DNA from: Triplophysa rosa
Taxonomy: Eukaryota; Chordata; Actinopteri; Cypriniformes; Nemacheilidae
Reading direction: 5' to 3'
DNA: 64,000 bases
NCBI RefSeq assembly: GCF_024868665.1
Contig: NC_079913.1
Location: forward strand, 683,544-747,543
In this document: in pieces, positions 25,291-39,500 of the stretch
Numbering within the stretch: position 1 is the stretch's first letter
How the letters are laid out: every line of letters starts with the position of its first letter
Program-made: the position numbers and the translations under genes
The notes under the pieces: model-generated
What the model was told of the DNA's origin: nothing
Seen by the model: only the letters and a program-made list of their open reading frames with translations
Databases searched by the model: none

Positions 25291-26791
25291 CAATTTAAAT
25301 GCTACAAGTTTTTTAATGAATTATTAAATATTTAATATTATAATAATATTAATTTAATATCATAAAATATTTAATGTGAGTATGAATCTGACAGAGATAA
25401 GAGGTAAAAGGTTTAGAAATGGAATAATACACTCAAAAATGATTTTTGTCCTGATTTCTCAACTGCATGTTGATACAAACCCATGTGACTTTTCAATGAA
25501 CGTGAATAAAGGCTTTTGTGTTTCACGAAAGAAAGAGCGTCAGACAGGTTTCACCGCAGAACTGAAACAGAGATTAAGCAACAAATACAACGTGCAAGAT
25601 TAACATGCAAGAGATTTCTATCGCTTGCTGTCTTAACGTGTTGCGCGTCGTAAGAATGCCTTGTAAACAATTGAATTCCTAAAAGCTTGACTGTGTTTCC
25701 GACAGATAAATCCCTGTTATCTTCCATTCAAAGCCCCGCTCTCCATCTCAGTCAGTACAGGAAATGAGTCTCTAACAAAACGGATCACTTGATGTCTTAT
25801 CTTGAATTTAAATCACCGGCTCAGAAAACAAAGTTTGCCCGGGGGCTCGCGCCTTTTTCCAAAACACTTGAAATGAGTTTGATTTCATAAGAAACATGGT
25901 AACAGCCTCATTAGCACCCGTGTGATCAGACACAGTTTTTTGAAAACTGTCAGTATCATAAAATACAGTTTACCAAACAGCTTACTTTCATACATGACAG
26001 TACCTTTATGCACTCACACACGCTCACGCACACGCACACACACACATGCACACACATACGCACACACACACACACTGTACTTAATTACACACTATGGTTC
26101 ACCATCCACTCATAGAGCACAATCACATGTTCTGCCTGTCGCTCTATGTGCCTATGGTATAATCAGTGTCTGCATTTATTTATTGCTGTCGTACACCCCT
26201 CATGCTAAACGTATGCAGCCTGGGTTCTGTGAGTGTTTCTAGAAGTGGTTTCCGCGTGAATGCACTTGAATGCTTTTTTGGAGGCTCCGTTCACAAACAT
26301 TCTCCAGTCTAATTTATTTATGAAGTCCTCTACGGCGACACACACTTCCTCAGTATTCAAGAGGGACTGTGCGGGGTCATCGGGTCGGACCCTTGCACTG
26401 TAAATGGGAAAAAGACAAACCAAGTGTACTCTGATCAATGAGCTCTCTCTCTCTCTCTGAATCTGTTTTCTCAATAAAGCTGAAACGAAAACCCTAGAGG
26501 TCAATTTCTCCGTCTCTGTTTTCACATAATCATTCAAACGGAACCGAAGTCTTGTCACTCGTAAAACTGATCTTTTCAACGCAACCGACTGCATTTCCAG
26601 CCTCTCTAGTAAAACATCAAATCTTTCTTTAGATTCACACCTGGGTTCTGAAGGCTCTTCATCCTGCCCTTTCCACATCTTTTCAGATTGAAGAATTTGT
26701 TAAAGACCTCGTGAAATGCCTTTACGAGCATATTTTTCCGTCCAGTGTTGATGTTTCCTAAACTATATGTTTGGGTGGGAAGCGCACATGC

Positions 26792-27096
26792 TTAAGGGAC
26801 AGTTCACCCTAAAATAAATTCTGTCATCATTTATACACCCTCAGGTCATTTAAAACTCGTCTGGGACTCTTTCTTCTGTGGAACACAAAAGAAGATATTT
26901 TGAGAAATGTCTCTCAAAATGTTTTTTTGTCCATACAATGGAATTCAATGGGGGCCAATGTTGTTTGGTTACCAACATTCTTCAAAATATCTTCTTTTGT
27001 GTTCTGCAGAAGAAAGAAAGTCATACAGGTTTGACATGACGTGAGGGTGGGTAAATAATGATAGAATTTTCATTTTTGGGGAACTGTCCCTTTAAA
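26792..27096. mobile_element. MITE, TTAAAGGGATAGTTCACC family
   Basis: TTAAGGGACAGTTCACCC at the left, GGGGAACTGTCCCTTTAA at the right, with the characteristic interior pair of TCTTCTTTTGTGTTC motifs. The best preserved copy here. Confidence 0.85.
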
Positions 27097-27399
27097 TAAG
27101 CTTTAGTCAAAGCCATACCTGTTATTAGAAAGAGTGACAGTATCATTCTAGAGAGCATTGGATGGACGAAACATATTGTATGTAATATAATAGCATACAG
27201 AGAACTGTATAGTCGGCAATACGCAAACTGAAAGCCACAAAGTTACATTTTAACTTTGAATGAAAGGTTTCTCTAATTCCCTGGGATTTCCTGGTCCTCA
27301 TCCAAAATATGCAGAGGCTGAGTGCAAACCTTCACCTTCAGTTTAGCAAAGTTGAAGTTTTCTGTTGGCTTATTGTGCAGTTTATAAATCCAATTACAG

Positions 27400-27525
27400 T
27401 TTCTTTAGCTTATCTGGTAAAGCACGGTGCCAGTAACGCAAGGTCATGGGTTTAAGTCTCAGGAAACACTCTTACTGATAATGCCAGCTGCCTTTAAGTG
27501 GCCGTCTAATAAACTAATGTAAACT
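27400..27525 (+). mobile_element. Degraded tRNA-derived SINE
   Basis: TTTAGCTTATCTGGTAAAGC, GCCAGTAACGCAAGGTCATG and GGTTTAAGTCTC resemble the SINE heads elsewhere in the window, with a mutated tail (AAACTAATGTAAA). Confidence 0.6.
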
Positions 27526-27615
27526 TGATTATCAAGGCCAAAAGATATAGCCGTATTCTGCTGTGCAGTCCCTAAACTAACTAACTGTTTGTTCATTGAC
27601 AGTCTGATGCACAGG

Positions 27616-27907
27616 CAGGGGCGGACTGGGAAGCAAAAACGGCCCTGGAGTTTTCAGCCTACATCCGCCCTCCACCATTTCTGTCGACGGGGGGGAGAAG
27701 GGGGGGGTGGGGGAATTGTGGGGTGGGGTGTTGTATGTAACGTGTCATTGCGTTGCATGTTTACTTGTCCGTCTCGTTAATGCCTTCGCGTTGCATGCAT
27801 TCGCGTTAATAACGTCCGTCTGTCCGGCCCGAGCGTCCATTCCGGCCCCATATATTAGCAGCCCACCGGGAAAAGTTCTGATACTCCAGATGGCCAGTCC
27901 CACCCTG
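27616..27907. mobile_element. MITE with CAGGGGCGGACTGG-type ends
   Basis: Left end CAGGGGCGGACTGG and right end CCAGTCCCACCCTG are imperfect inverted repeats. GGCCCCATATATT and GCCCACCGGGAAAAG inside are typical of a widespread fish element. A G-rich run lies at 27688-27730. Confidence 0.7.
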
Positions 27908-29729
27908 GTCACGGCCGTAGGCCGTCGGTGGGACGGCCGTTTTGGACTTTGACAGAATGCCCTACTGGTCAGACCACCCCGGTGCACAGGGCGCACAAAA
28001 CTGGAAAGATCTTGCTGACATCACCACTTCCAACCTGATTGGCTGACATTTTAGGAGGCAGGCCACTCAAAGTCTGTAGTTGTGTCCCAAATGATGTCAC
28101 TATGCACTCAACCATGTATGAATTTTAGAAGGGTAGTATCGTCCCAAATGGAATACTAAACGGTTTTATACTAACTGGAAGTATATCGGTTTCCCAGACG
28201 AGCACAAATGACCTCAGTCGCACGGCACAATGCGTGTGAATAAAAATCAATTTGTGCATTGTACATTTAATGTAGTTTTCATCTGTTTTGCCCAGCACTA
28301 CTTTAGTCATCATCAGAAGCTTTATCACTCGTCTGATAGCCCCGCCTCCCTTCCGCTACGTAAGCGAAGCTGCCACCGTTGAGTGTGTGAAGTGTCAAAA
28401 GTTCAACACTTCATATTTTCGGTTGAAAACCCATCTGGGTACTAAGAGTGCCTCTTCTTTTTTGAGAATTTTCCACGTGGACACACTTCTCACACTATTT
28501 ATACTACGAAATGGCGTAGAATAGTGCATAAGTGTGCGATTTGGTGCGCACCTTGTATTCTGAACAAGATATTCAAAAGCATTGTCTACTTTTCTGACTT
28601 TAGTATTCACTACTTTATAATACTACTTAATAATTATAATTCTGAAATATCCCCATATTTCCCATGATGCCTGTTTTCTATACAACTGTTTGAGGACCAA
28701 ACCGTTTTCAAAAGCTCCGCCGATGATTTTCTACAGATGTTTTGACAACATGGCTGACCTTGTGGCATGGCACAGCCTCCTAGATCTCGTGGTAAGTCCA
28801 GATGTCTCGGGTCATATAAACCCTGCTATATGCCAGTCAGATTTGAAGTGGGACCTTTGAAGATGCACGAGCAAAGCCAAAAGTGTGTTAAACCTTTGTG
28901 GCACATAGGTGCAACAGATCTGCACGTCATCAGAAAACAGTATATAAAACTTGTCACGGGCTACCAGAGGAATGCGAGGAGCGATTGGTCTTTGGTTTGT
29001 CGCTTTAGTGTCAAGTTTGAGATTGCAGCCAAATGCCAAGTTCTCCGAGAAAATCCTGAGCTTTGTTTTTTTCTGCTGAATGTGCAATTCTCATGCAGTC
29101 TGTTACCGCACCTGCTTATGGTCTTCATCCCTCTACTCCACCCATAACCCCTCAGTGAGGCCTTCATGCTCAAAATACACAGATGCTCTATTTCTACCCT
29201 CTTCCTTTCATTCAATCCTCCATACTTTCCCTCATAATTAGAGTCGGGTTGGGTTTTAGAGCCACATCAAACCTGGCACCGCGATCAGCTTTGGGGTTTT
29301 TAAGAAAGCACGTGCAGGGTGGGTTGGAACAGTTCTCGGTCATTTTTTTACTTGTGAAGGGCTGAAATAATGATGTTGGTGGGATGTTGAGTTTTGTTCC
29401 CATGGTGACTAAAATGATTGGGGAACATAAATAAGAAATGTCCTGATCATATTTTTCCACAAAATGGAAAGACATGTTGAGAGAAAGGCTTTTTAGTTTA
29501 TTGTTAGATCATAAAGAATGTTTCATAGGACATTGTTTTTATATCAAAATTAAGCACAATAATGAACAATTAAGCATCAAATGAAAAATAAAAATTACGT
29601 TTATTAGTGTACTACATGACAGTACTGAAAATCATTCATTTTTGACACACGTGAACTAAAAAGAACTTAAAATGAAGTACAAGAACAAATACTAACATGA
29701 TGTTTACTTAAAATTGTATGTTACAAATT

Positions 29730-29910
29730 AAGAGTTTGGTTCCAAAATGAGATAACTCCGTTTTTAAAATTGTTCAAAAATCATGTTTTTTATTGTGCAT
29801 TCCAATTAATATTAAACAACTGCAGTTGGTTTGTTTTGATTTAAGCCACAATAGCTAAAAAATACAGCTAAGTAACACAATAAAAAACATGATTTTGGAA
29901 CCAAACTCTT
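29730..29910. mobile_element. Palindromic MITE, AAGAGTTTGGTTC family, copy 1
   Basis: Begins AAGAGTTTGGTTCCAAAATG and ends with its complement GGAACCAAACTCTT; long inner arms around CATGTTTTTTATTGTG. CAAAT on both sides may be a target duplication. Confidence 0.75.
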
Positions 29911-30095
29911 CAAATGAAGATTTGAGAGTGTGATTTTTTTATTTACTTTCTAGTAAAATTGACTGTGTCTTAATGATCATTAAACACACAATGTTAAAAT
30001 ACATTTATGTCCTTAAAATGTCTTTAATTTTTAGGCAAAATAGACTTTGTAGAACATCATATGATTTACAATTTCGTTTGTGTTTTCAAACACAA

Positions 30096-30290
30096 ACATT
30101 TCGTTTTCAAAATATAATTTGGACATTTATTCTTTTGATAATATAATTTGTATTATAATATCATGATTTATCATTTAAAATATACGTAATTAGGACATTT
30201 CGTGTTTTCGAAATAAAATTTGGACATTTATTCTTTTCAAAATATGTGTATTGTATTATGTGATTTATAATTTAAAATATAATTTGGACA
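30096..30290. repeat. AT-rich tandem duplication (two units of about 95 bp)
   Basis: Units start at 30096 and 30195 with ACATTTCGT; both contain TTTGGACATTTATTCTTTT at matching offsets. Confidence 0.65.
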
Positions 30291-31237
30291 ATTCTTGACA
30301 GTGTTCATCAGATTCGGCCCATCATCTGTATAATGTCTGAGGTCTAAAAAAAATTAGGATATAAATTCACTCAAGTGTTCCTTAATTCCCACGGATAAAA
30401 TTGGTTAAATCACAGCTGAGAAAATCCCCATCCCACATTTCCAAGTGTTTCTCAGTTGTGTTTAGTTGAATAATCCACAGTAATCTATTTGCCCAACAGC
30501 TGAACTCCCTCAACCCCGCGCGCGCTTTTAACTGCAGTCCAGGAGGAATTTCACACCTGAGTGGCATAAACCGCTCTCTTCTGGAGCTGTGTGTCAAAGT
30601 ATGACAGAAAACGACACACACAGACTTCTTTCTTTGAAATCGGAAAACATCTTTCTTTCTCACTGTTGTATTCATCAAGTACAGACTGCCAAGATAAAGA
30701 CTGAACGCACATCCAGTCGAGCGGTTTATGCCAAGATCTTGAACTGTGATAGCATGCATTTCTAAGCTATTTCGAGTCTAAAAGAGGTTGGATGAATACT
30801 CCAAATGAAGACGAAAAAGTACACCGGGACTAAAAAGAGACCACGGCAAGTTAAGTACACGCTATACAAGTCTGACAGTCCTCAAAACTGATTAAAGTGC
30901 AGCTATGGAATGATGTGTGGCTTGTATTTACCTCTCATCTTCAGCGAGCGTGCCAGATGACCGCCTCCAAATCCCCATCTTTAGGATGTACCCAGCGATT
31001 AGGATGGCAAGGGAGAATGGTTTTGATGGAAGAATGGGCGTTGTGACGAATTACGCCTAACTTCATTTCTATCTTTCAGTCTACTTGTGAGAGAGAAAAG
31101 GTCTCATTGTCAGTGCGAAGGTCTTCAAGGGAAACCTGAAGTTAAATCGGCTCATAACAGTTTACAAGAATATTGAAATGATCTTTTATAATTCTGTTGG
31201 CTTAAAAAATATATATTTTCAACAGCACAGTGGTTGA

Positions 31238-31630
31238 CCAGCTGAAACTCCAAACATGTTTGACTTTCTTCTGCAGAACACGAAAGAAGATTTGGTAACA
31301 CTTTAGTATACGGACCAACTCTCACTACTAACAAGTTGCTTATTAGCATGCATATTATTAGAATATTGGCTGCTTATTAGTACTTATAAAGCACATATTC
31401 TGCATGGCCACATGCTACATCCCTAATCCACCCAATACATGAACCTAACAACGACTACACAAACTATTAATAAGCACCAAATTAGGAGTTTATTGAGGTA
31501 AAATGTTGGTAACCAAGCACCATCGGTCCCCATTGGCTTCCATTGTATGGATACAAAGCCACATTTTTCAAAACATCTTTTTTTGTGTTCCACAGGAGAA
31601 AGAGTCATATACAGGTTTTGAAACTTGGAC
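31238..31630. mobile_element. MITE fragment interrupted by a second element
   Basis: The family interior (CTTCTGCAGAACACGAAAG, 31270-31293) resumes at about 31504 (TGTTGGTAACCAAGC). Between them, about 31293-31503, is a teleost repeat running from TTTGGTAACACTTTAGTATA to TTATTGAGGTAAAA. Confidence 0.7.
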
Positions 31631-33027
31631 ATGTTGTGCCGGGGGTTTGAAGTAATGGGGTGCTAATACACTAAACCTCCGTCCCTCTGGAACGATTTGG
31701 GGGCCGTTTATGAGCAGGCTGAAGTTTCAGGGTCCCCTGCTCAAATAACCCCCATTAAACCCTGAAGACAGCCCACATTAACACGGTCTGTCTAGACTCA
31801 AACACACACACAGGGCTCTTTTGTTTTACACCTTCGACAAGAACATTCTGGACACAACAAAAGCGTACAGGTAATAAGTGACGTCAAGAAAGATCAGCCT
31901 CAACACAAAACTTGCTCGTTCTGAAGTGTTTACAGTCATGTCACATGTAACGGTTCCCAATAGACCACATGTGCAATAAAAATGTAAATCACTCAAAAAC
32001 ATGCGGATGTGAAGAAAAAGAAAATGTGAATATCAAAAAATGAAACGTTCCTGGGCTTGGCTACTGTATTTTAAAGCCTAGTTTTACAAAAGTGCTGACA
32101 GACACTGTAAACGTTTCAGAGAACGCTTTGTGGTGCTTGATCTATAATTTTGGCAGCGCTCTTTGTCATCTAATAAAACACGCTTTGTTTCATGGTTTGC
32201 GTTTTAATGGCTCTCGATCCCACACAGCATGCAAACAATGAAAGTTCCTAATGCTTGAATTCATGTAAAGTTGGGCACACACACAAGGCGAGAGTTTTGA
32301 AATGAATTCAAGGAGGGTTTTTTCATGCCGCAAGAGGGAAACACATTATGCGCAGGTAACTTGACATTATTCAATTAGAACGCGTGCCCACGGGATACTG
32401 GGGTATCTGGTTTGGGAAAAGAATTCATATCAGACTATTGACAGATATTATGCATACGTTTATGAACCTTTATTAAACATTTCGAGTATCAAAAAGGCAT
32501 GGTAGAAAGAAAAACAAGATTGGTGCGTATAGAAACTCTTCTCCCATAGAAACCTCAGAATAACGTTATACAAGAAGATCACAACACACAAGAAATACAG
32601 ACTTCAAGAGCTTTTTCTGGCTCATTCATTCCACTTCCTTTTCAGGTAAATGGATGTAGCCAGTGACCGACACACAAATAGCTGGTGACACAAAAAGAAA
32701 GTTCCGTTTTGTTCAGTTCAGATCATTCTTCCTCCCTGAATAAGTGTCAAATATATGATTTTTGTCCTGTTTTTTATATATTTGAGCAAAATATCACCAG
32801 ACTGTGTTTCAGAGGCTAATATGAAATGATCTGGCACTGGTTAAGTAAACGTGCAGTTATACTGTTAGCAGAAGAATCTGATTGGACGGACGGGAGGAAG
32901 TTGGGCCACCTGGCCTGGAAGTATAAGCTGCGCACAACAGAGCATTACTGGGCAAAATCAAGAAGTTAAGAGACACAACAAAAAACAAAAGGAAAATAAA
33001 TAAAGAACATTTCTAATCTTACATATG

Positions 33028-33033
33028 TTTATT
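33028..33033 (-). terminator. Candidate slc41a2 poly(A) signal
   Basis: AATAAA on the minus strand, about 320 nt past the slc41a2 stop codon. It is the first canonical signal downstream of the gene. Confidence 0.5.
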
Positions 33034-33354
33034 TGAAGGGCTTATCTTCGTTCTGATATAATAAACTTGACAGGGCTGAAGATGCAATGCTTTTTTTCTG
33101 TCTCGTCTTATGTACTCCATCTTTTACTGCATCCGGCAAGTGCTGAATCTCTCAATGCAGTTTATAAATCATCTGTCACTTTAAGAAGAGTCATAAAACG
33201 CTGTTGCCTTGTTGCCCGCTAAAGGTTCCAGTTCAAGACGTAAGGAAGTGGCCCACGTTTTGGGCAGAAAAGCATCAGATTTGGTCCGACAGCAGCCATA
33301 CAAGGCATTAGGTGAGTTTGGTACAGCAGGCATGGAACGCTTCAATTTTGGACC

Positions 33355-33540
33355 TCAGTCCCCAACGTCACTGTCCCGGTCCCCGATGACCCAGAGGAAG
33401 TGGAAGCTGAGCGCCAGGAGGGCGGTACCCAAAAGGTCGCCCAGCGCCGTCAGGTACGGAATGGAAAAACTGTCCGGGTCTTTCCCGCTTTTCCACATGG
33501 AATGAACCATCCAGTCTGCTATGCAAAGCAGCAAGAACAC
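33355..33540 (-). CDS. slc41a2: slc41a2 last coding exon
   Basis: 61 codons plus TGA, residues 494-554. It carries the final helix and the C-terminus [20 protein letters not shown] ... GDRDSDVGD, diagnostic of SLC41A2. Confidence 0.97.
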   Translation of the reverse strand: MFLLLCIADWMVHSMWKSGKDPDSFSIPYLTALGDLLGTALLALSFHFLWVIGDRDSDVGD

Positions 33541-36500
33541 CTGATGTGGGCGAAAGGGAAGAAGAATTGAAAACACGACAGGCCTGCAACACGCATGCAA
33601 GCAAACAGGCAAAAGGGGAAGGACGGGTCATGTTCTCATGGAGGTCAACTTGTGTGTGCCATAGTGGTACGTTTACCATCAATGTGTAGGAAACGATAGC
33701 ATTAGATGCTGTACTTGGTCATGTTTCTGATCCAAATCACATGCAGAACCCACAGCCCATTATGTGGCTACTTTGCTTCTTCCCACGTATACGCACACAA
33801 CAGGAAATTACTAGATTAAAAAACTAGAAGACGACAGCAGGGTCCACTCAGAAGTAAAGCACCCAGTGTTTGTTTACGCAACGTCTTTGAAAAATCCGCC
33901 TCTGAACCGAAAGAAAATATTCCAAATCTATTGAAACCCAGCAAGAAAAATATCCCAAACCCTTTCAGATCGGAACATCACAGAGCTTTTAATCTACCAC
34001 AGTTCATTTAACGCCAGCAAATTGGCCCCGCGTTTGCCTTTGCGGAGCATTAAAATGTTATTTTGGATCAGCGCGGCTCAGCGGATGCCAGTTTGTTTGC
34101 CTAATGGAGACGTAACGTGCAAAATTTTCATCTCGCATTCAATTAAAAGTTAAAAAGATGGACTTTGGCCTCTAGTTCCCCCCGCGTGCGTGCGTGCGAG
34201 CGAGCGAGCGGGTGAAAGACTTTTCGTTCAAGCAAAATAAAAATGAAGGCTGGCCATTAATCTGGATGACAGGTCGGTGAGAAACTCTATTTAGAGGTCT
34301 GACGGTCTGGTTAACCGGCCGGATGGCTTTCATTTAGAACGCTTTTATTAAGGGCAGCGTGGAGATGGTTAAAAAGCGATTGGCTCGCCGCGGCAGATTC
34401 TGGACTTCAATAGCGGGGAATAAATGGCCATTTTAAAGGCTATTAATTGTGCCTGCCAGGCAACGCTACGGCGGTGACATTATTTCAATAATTGACCTTC
34501 TACGTCCCTGCCTGCGAGAACATTAGAACGCCGACCTTTTGATTGGAGATTCGGATATCGTCTTCCTTCCTTCTGGTTTTTTATTAGGGTTTTATTCATT
34601 AAGGATCGAACCGTAAGCTACATGAGAGTGATGGTTTGCTAATGTACACATGCTGTTGAGGGTTGACAGGTTCCACCCTGTGCAAACACACAGACACACT
34701 TTTCCATTACTCACAAGTACAGAGAACACAGTCAGAGAGACGATGCGAGGCATCCACGTGTGTGTCTTATGTAGGAACCTACAATCTACGACTGCTCTCA
34801 TGTTGAGCTGATTATGATTCATATACACCAGAGGCAGAAATTCCCTTTTAGATTTTTATGAGGGATTTCCTTTCCCAACCATGTAGAAAATCTGTATGTT
34901 GTCTCGATATCAACAACATAAGTATACAGTATTATAGTCTTTGTAACTAGGCCTAATATTACACATCAAGAAATCTATTAGATGTAATAAATAGATGTGT
35001 TATAGTTCAAGGGCATTTTTGTTCCAAGCGCCACTTAATTTGTCTCCAAACTACAGGCAAGCAAAACCCTCCACATACACAAACAAGTTTACTTAGCTAT
35101 CCAAATAAGAACATGCCAAAGACTTCTACTGCTATTAAAGTTCATCACAGCCCAACCATAAAACAACATTCTAATTTACTTATGAATATGAAGACCCATA
35201 TGTCCCCACAGGGAGGGGTTTTGACTTGGCTGACTTCTGGGGACTAAATATACAACAGTTCTTACCTTAACAGTAAGGATCTGCTCGTGTTTACGTCATT
35301 ATACTGTAAGTTGTATAGTTTGTCCCCAGAAGTTAGCCATGTTTTAAAATGTAAATAATACTACAATGACTACAGACTAATGCTGCGTTCCAGACGACTC
35401 GGATTTTGGATATTTTCCACCTCAACCCAGAAATGATTTCTGGAACTGCACACTTGTAATGTTACTAAATACTTGTAAAGTAAGAAATCGAGGTTAGAGG
35501 TGGGAAATATCCCAGCATACTCTGACTCAAACTACAAGAACACTTTTATCACACGTTTATCACAAATGAGGTTCACGTGAAGGGATGTCTAGAGTTGCCG
35601 TGTAAACACACAGAGAATCAATCACTGAGACAACAAACCAGCCCAATGGGAAACGCTTTCAGTTAACATGGCAAAGCACATATGTACCCTATGAAACCAC
35701 TAAAGTGCTAGGTCTAGTATTTGTTACTGTCTGTTAACTGTAATTGCCTCATTCTGATGTCACAGCTTGCAAACACTTAGCAGCTATGTATTGGAAACTT
35801 TGTTTTAACTTGGAATGTTCTTCTCTAAAGAAGTCGCTGTTTGGTCTGGAATTCTACGGATGCCTTGTACTTGAGGAGCCGTAAAGGTCAGAGGTCAAAG
35901 GTCAGGGGTCAGGTGCATGGAAACTGACAAGTGTTCAACAAGACATGCTATAGCTGGTGCTGACTCAAAGTTGTGGAGGTTCCGTTTAGAGATTTTCTAA
36001 ATATCCAGAGAGAGAAGGATGAAGCATGAACTGAAATAATTAATTATGAAGACAAAGACAGATTAAGGTCAATATGCCAATAAACGCCTCTCCCTGACCT
36101 CAAGGATCCTTTAAGCAAGATTGAAATCAAGTAGTATGGCTGGGTATGAGAAAGGGTGTTTCGCGCCGAACGCACACGTACGCGCAAACTTCCTAAAAAT
36201 ACCACAAATTCCACACGCACGTAACACGTCTCCGCCTGCGCTGAATGCACTTACCGTGGCTAATCGAGCTTAATTGCCAGCCAAACAACAACACACGACT
36301 GTTATCGTGACATCAGCGTTGTTTCATTCAGAGCGCAAATTGAGCTAAAAGCTCTGGGGAGTTTTTAAAAGGTTTCCATGTTTCGAATGGAGAAAACATG
36401 TTGTAACAGAGGCCGACACGTGCTGCTTGCTGCACATTCATCTCAACTGAGCTGTAGATCAAATGGCTTCTATAGGATCACAAATTGTATATTGGGTTTT

Positions 36501-39500
36501 ACCTCAAACGGATGCCAGATCTTTACTTTTTACTTCAATTTGACGCAAGACGCATTCGGAAACAATTGGATGAGCCGCAAGTAAATGCAGGGGTCTTGAG
36601 AAGTGTAACCCGACATGGGGTCTCATAGACATAAACCTAAATGCATATAAATATATCACAAACCAGACCAAAGTATTCATTCTTTTCAAATCTATTGACC
36701 ATATTTACATCTGGCATCATCGTGCTCACCTGGAAAAGAGCAGCAGCCAAATATACAAGCATGAAGACGGGCGTCAGTGTGGTGTGACCTCTCTCCATCA
36801 GATCAATGGTGTACAGGAAGATCAGGTGACCGGGAAGGACCAATAACAGCAGTACCTGTGCTGACCGGTGATTAGCCCCTGAACAAAAAGATCATGAAAT
36901 TTCCGTCAAGTGAAAGAGAACTGAACACACATTACTGACCGTTTCAAATGTATAAAATGTTTGCTCGCGGGGTCAGTCAGGTCAACCGATGGAACTACAT
37001 GTTCGATTCAGTGATCTTAAAGAAGCATCGCATTGATATTTCACAAGCGTTCTGGTTAAAGATTCGTTCTAAAGACCTCAACCCAAAGTATTAACTTCTA
37101 AACCTCAACAAAGTATACACTTTAAGTTGTGGTTGGTCTTTTTATCTCGACATGCATTCTGAATTGTGATTGGTTGTTTCTTTTCCATCATTTAACCTAA
37201 AACGTCAACACTATGATTTTGCTGCATTTGTGTCTTCCTCTATCTAGTTTTCCACGTCTGTTTGCTATCATTAGTGGCCAAGAAATGACACACTCCCAAC
37301 TTCTATTCCAGTCAAGTTTAACGTTTTTCATGATGATATCCTAAAAGAAGGTCAATGCCAATCTTAAAGACACAGAACGTAAACAACAACAACATTTGTA
37401 AACGTTCAATTATTCTATACTTAGGCCAGTAAATGCATGCAGTAAATATATTTTTTGCCAACAGTGAACGTCAGGCCCCATTAGCATGGCATTCAAACGC
37501 CGCAGTATCGTGTCCCCGTGCTCTCCGGCCCGTGGAGGAAGAAGATTTATGCTTTCTTTTCCAGATGGCATTGCTAAGCTTGCAGTGGGCACTTTGCCCT
37601 GTATGTGCCTGGGCATCTGGACTGTGTCGCCGCAGACCTCTTGTTTTGTTAAGAGAGAGTGCTGCAGCAAAGCTCCAGGGCTCTGCGTCAACACGTCTTT
37701 ATTGTTTATAGGAAACTTTCTCTGCAGTTTTAGAGATGGATCATTGTACACACAGCGTTACACACACTCCATTAACTCCAATGTGTACTCACGGATGAGC
37801 GTGCTGCTCTAAACACTGGTAACCGTCTCCCTCTCTTGCTTATTCTGAGGTGACCAACTGTCTTCAAATGTTTTCAAGTTTCTCTCTTATGCATTAATAG
37901 ACCTAATGCTTTAAAAACACACTGAGCCATGATGCTCAAGATATCGAGTCAAACCACGTATGCTTCGTATTTTATGGGATGTATATGTATGCTTTCCTGT
38001 GGCTCAGTGGTTCAAGGTCATGGATTCGATCCCAGGGATTGCACATACTAAAAAAAACGAATGTATAGTACATTGCGATGGAAGTCGCTTTGGATAAAAG
38101 CGTCTGGCAAATGCATAAATGTAAATATGTATGCGAGCATGTGTTTGTGCTTGAGGTTTTGTGATGTTTACAGCACACAGGTGCAGCGGTTGACTCACCT
38201 GTGCCACAGAAGGTACGACAGGGATAGTAACAGCCTTTGGCCTCGTCGGGCACCTCTCCGGGAGCGCTGTGAAAGTGCAGATGGGTGGAGATACGGCTGG
38301 ACTGAATGGCCACCAGGTTTCCCCCGATACCTACAACACAACACAACACAACACAACACAACACAATACCATTCATATCAGACATTACACACTGACAGTA
38401 CAGAGCTGGGATTGAAAGAAACAAGAGGGAGTGTGCCTGGAAGATTGACTTATACAGTGAATAAATTCTCACTTTAGTAAAACTGATGCAGCTAATATGA
38501 ACACGGGCACAATTTGTGAGCATCAAACTGACAGCCACGAGTCTCTACTCTGCCTCTACATCTTCCACACACACACACACACACACACACAGAAATCTCT
38601 CCCGAGTAAAGTAGCGTGGTGTCCAGAACCGCAGTAATGACGTGTCACGCCAAGCGCTTCTGGGAGAAGAGAAGATAAGAAAAGGAGAGGCAACACATCG
38701 ACAGAAGAACACCAGACGCACAAACACATTCAGTTTTTTAAACCATGGGGGTTGTGACTCTGCTGACAAGAAATACAATAAACAAGGACAACAGAAGAGA
38801 GAGAATAGAGCAGAACAGAATCCAATCTTGTAGAGCACAACAACAAGCAATAAAACTGCATAAAATAAAGTCGAATAGAACTGGAAAAAACGAAATAAAA
38901 CTAAACAGAAAAGAATAAATTAAAACTGAATATAACAGGGTCAAAGACGAAAAAGGGTTTAAGCATAAAAACAATAAGTGTAATACTGTTTTAAATTGTT
39001 GTTGTTAAAAAAAGGTTTTCTGTTTATTTAATTGCATTTTTGTTTTTCTGAGCCAAAAATAAATATCATACATTTTTCCTGATTTACAGAAGACGCCGTC
39101 TAAAATGTCATTCAGAGTAACAATCTTGGCAGGCATAATAATTACAACAAAAATCAATGTATGACGTATTAAAAGACTAATTACTTTCACACCAAGCGCT
39201 AATTTGCCACTATCCTAGGTTTTGCCCATTTGTCAATAAGATTTTTTTACTCATTTAAAGCACAGTAAAAATGTAATATATCCCTTATCCTTTTATATAT
39301 TTTAATATGTACAAGTCACAATAAGCATGTTGTTTGAATTTGTACATAAATATTGTGTTACGCTGAATGACATTGTACATTGTAAGAAACAATAGGTTAA
39401 ACCTGTAAATAACACATCTGCACACACATTTAAACAATTATATGTTGTTTTTGTCTATATATATATTTTTCACTTTTTGTATATGGTGCATTATTGTTTT

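Larger units (their letters stand above)
25300..32990. other. Intergenic interval between chst11 and slc41a2 3' ends
   Basis: Convergent genes end on either side. The interval is mostly repeats (MITEs, SINE, a tandem AT-rich duplication). The longest open frame (minus strand, 26205-26678) has no recognisable domain and is within chance expectation for this much DNA. 28084-28650 resembles a degraded DNA-element repeat, but I cannot place it in a family. Confidence 0.6.

Noticed and set aside
26205..26678. 157-codon minus-strand frame between chst11 and slc41a2, with an acceptor-like tttacag inside
   Set aside because: No recognisable domain, no partner exon with a good donor, and a handful of frames this long are expected by chance in 64 kb. 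A BLASTP hit to a conserved fish protein would change this.
33209..33505. 98-codon plus-strand frame at 33.2-33.5 kb
   Set aside because: Antisense to the last slc41a2 exon.
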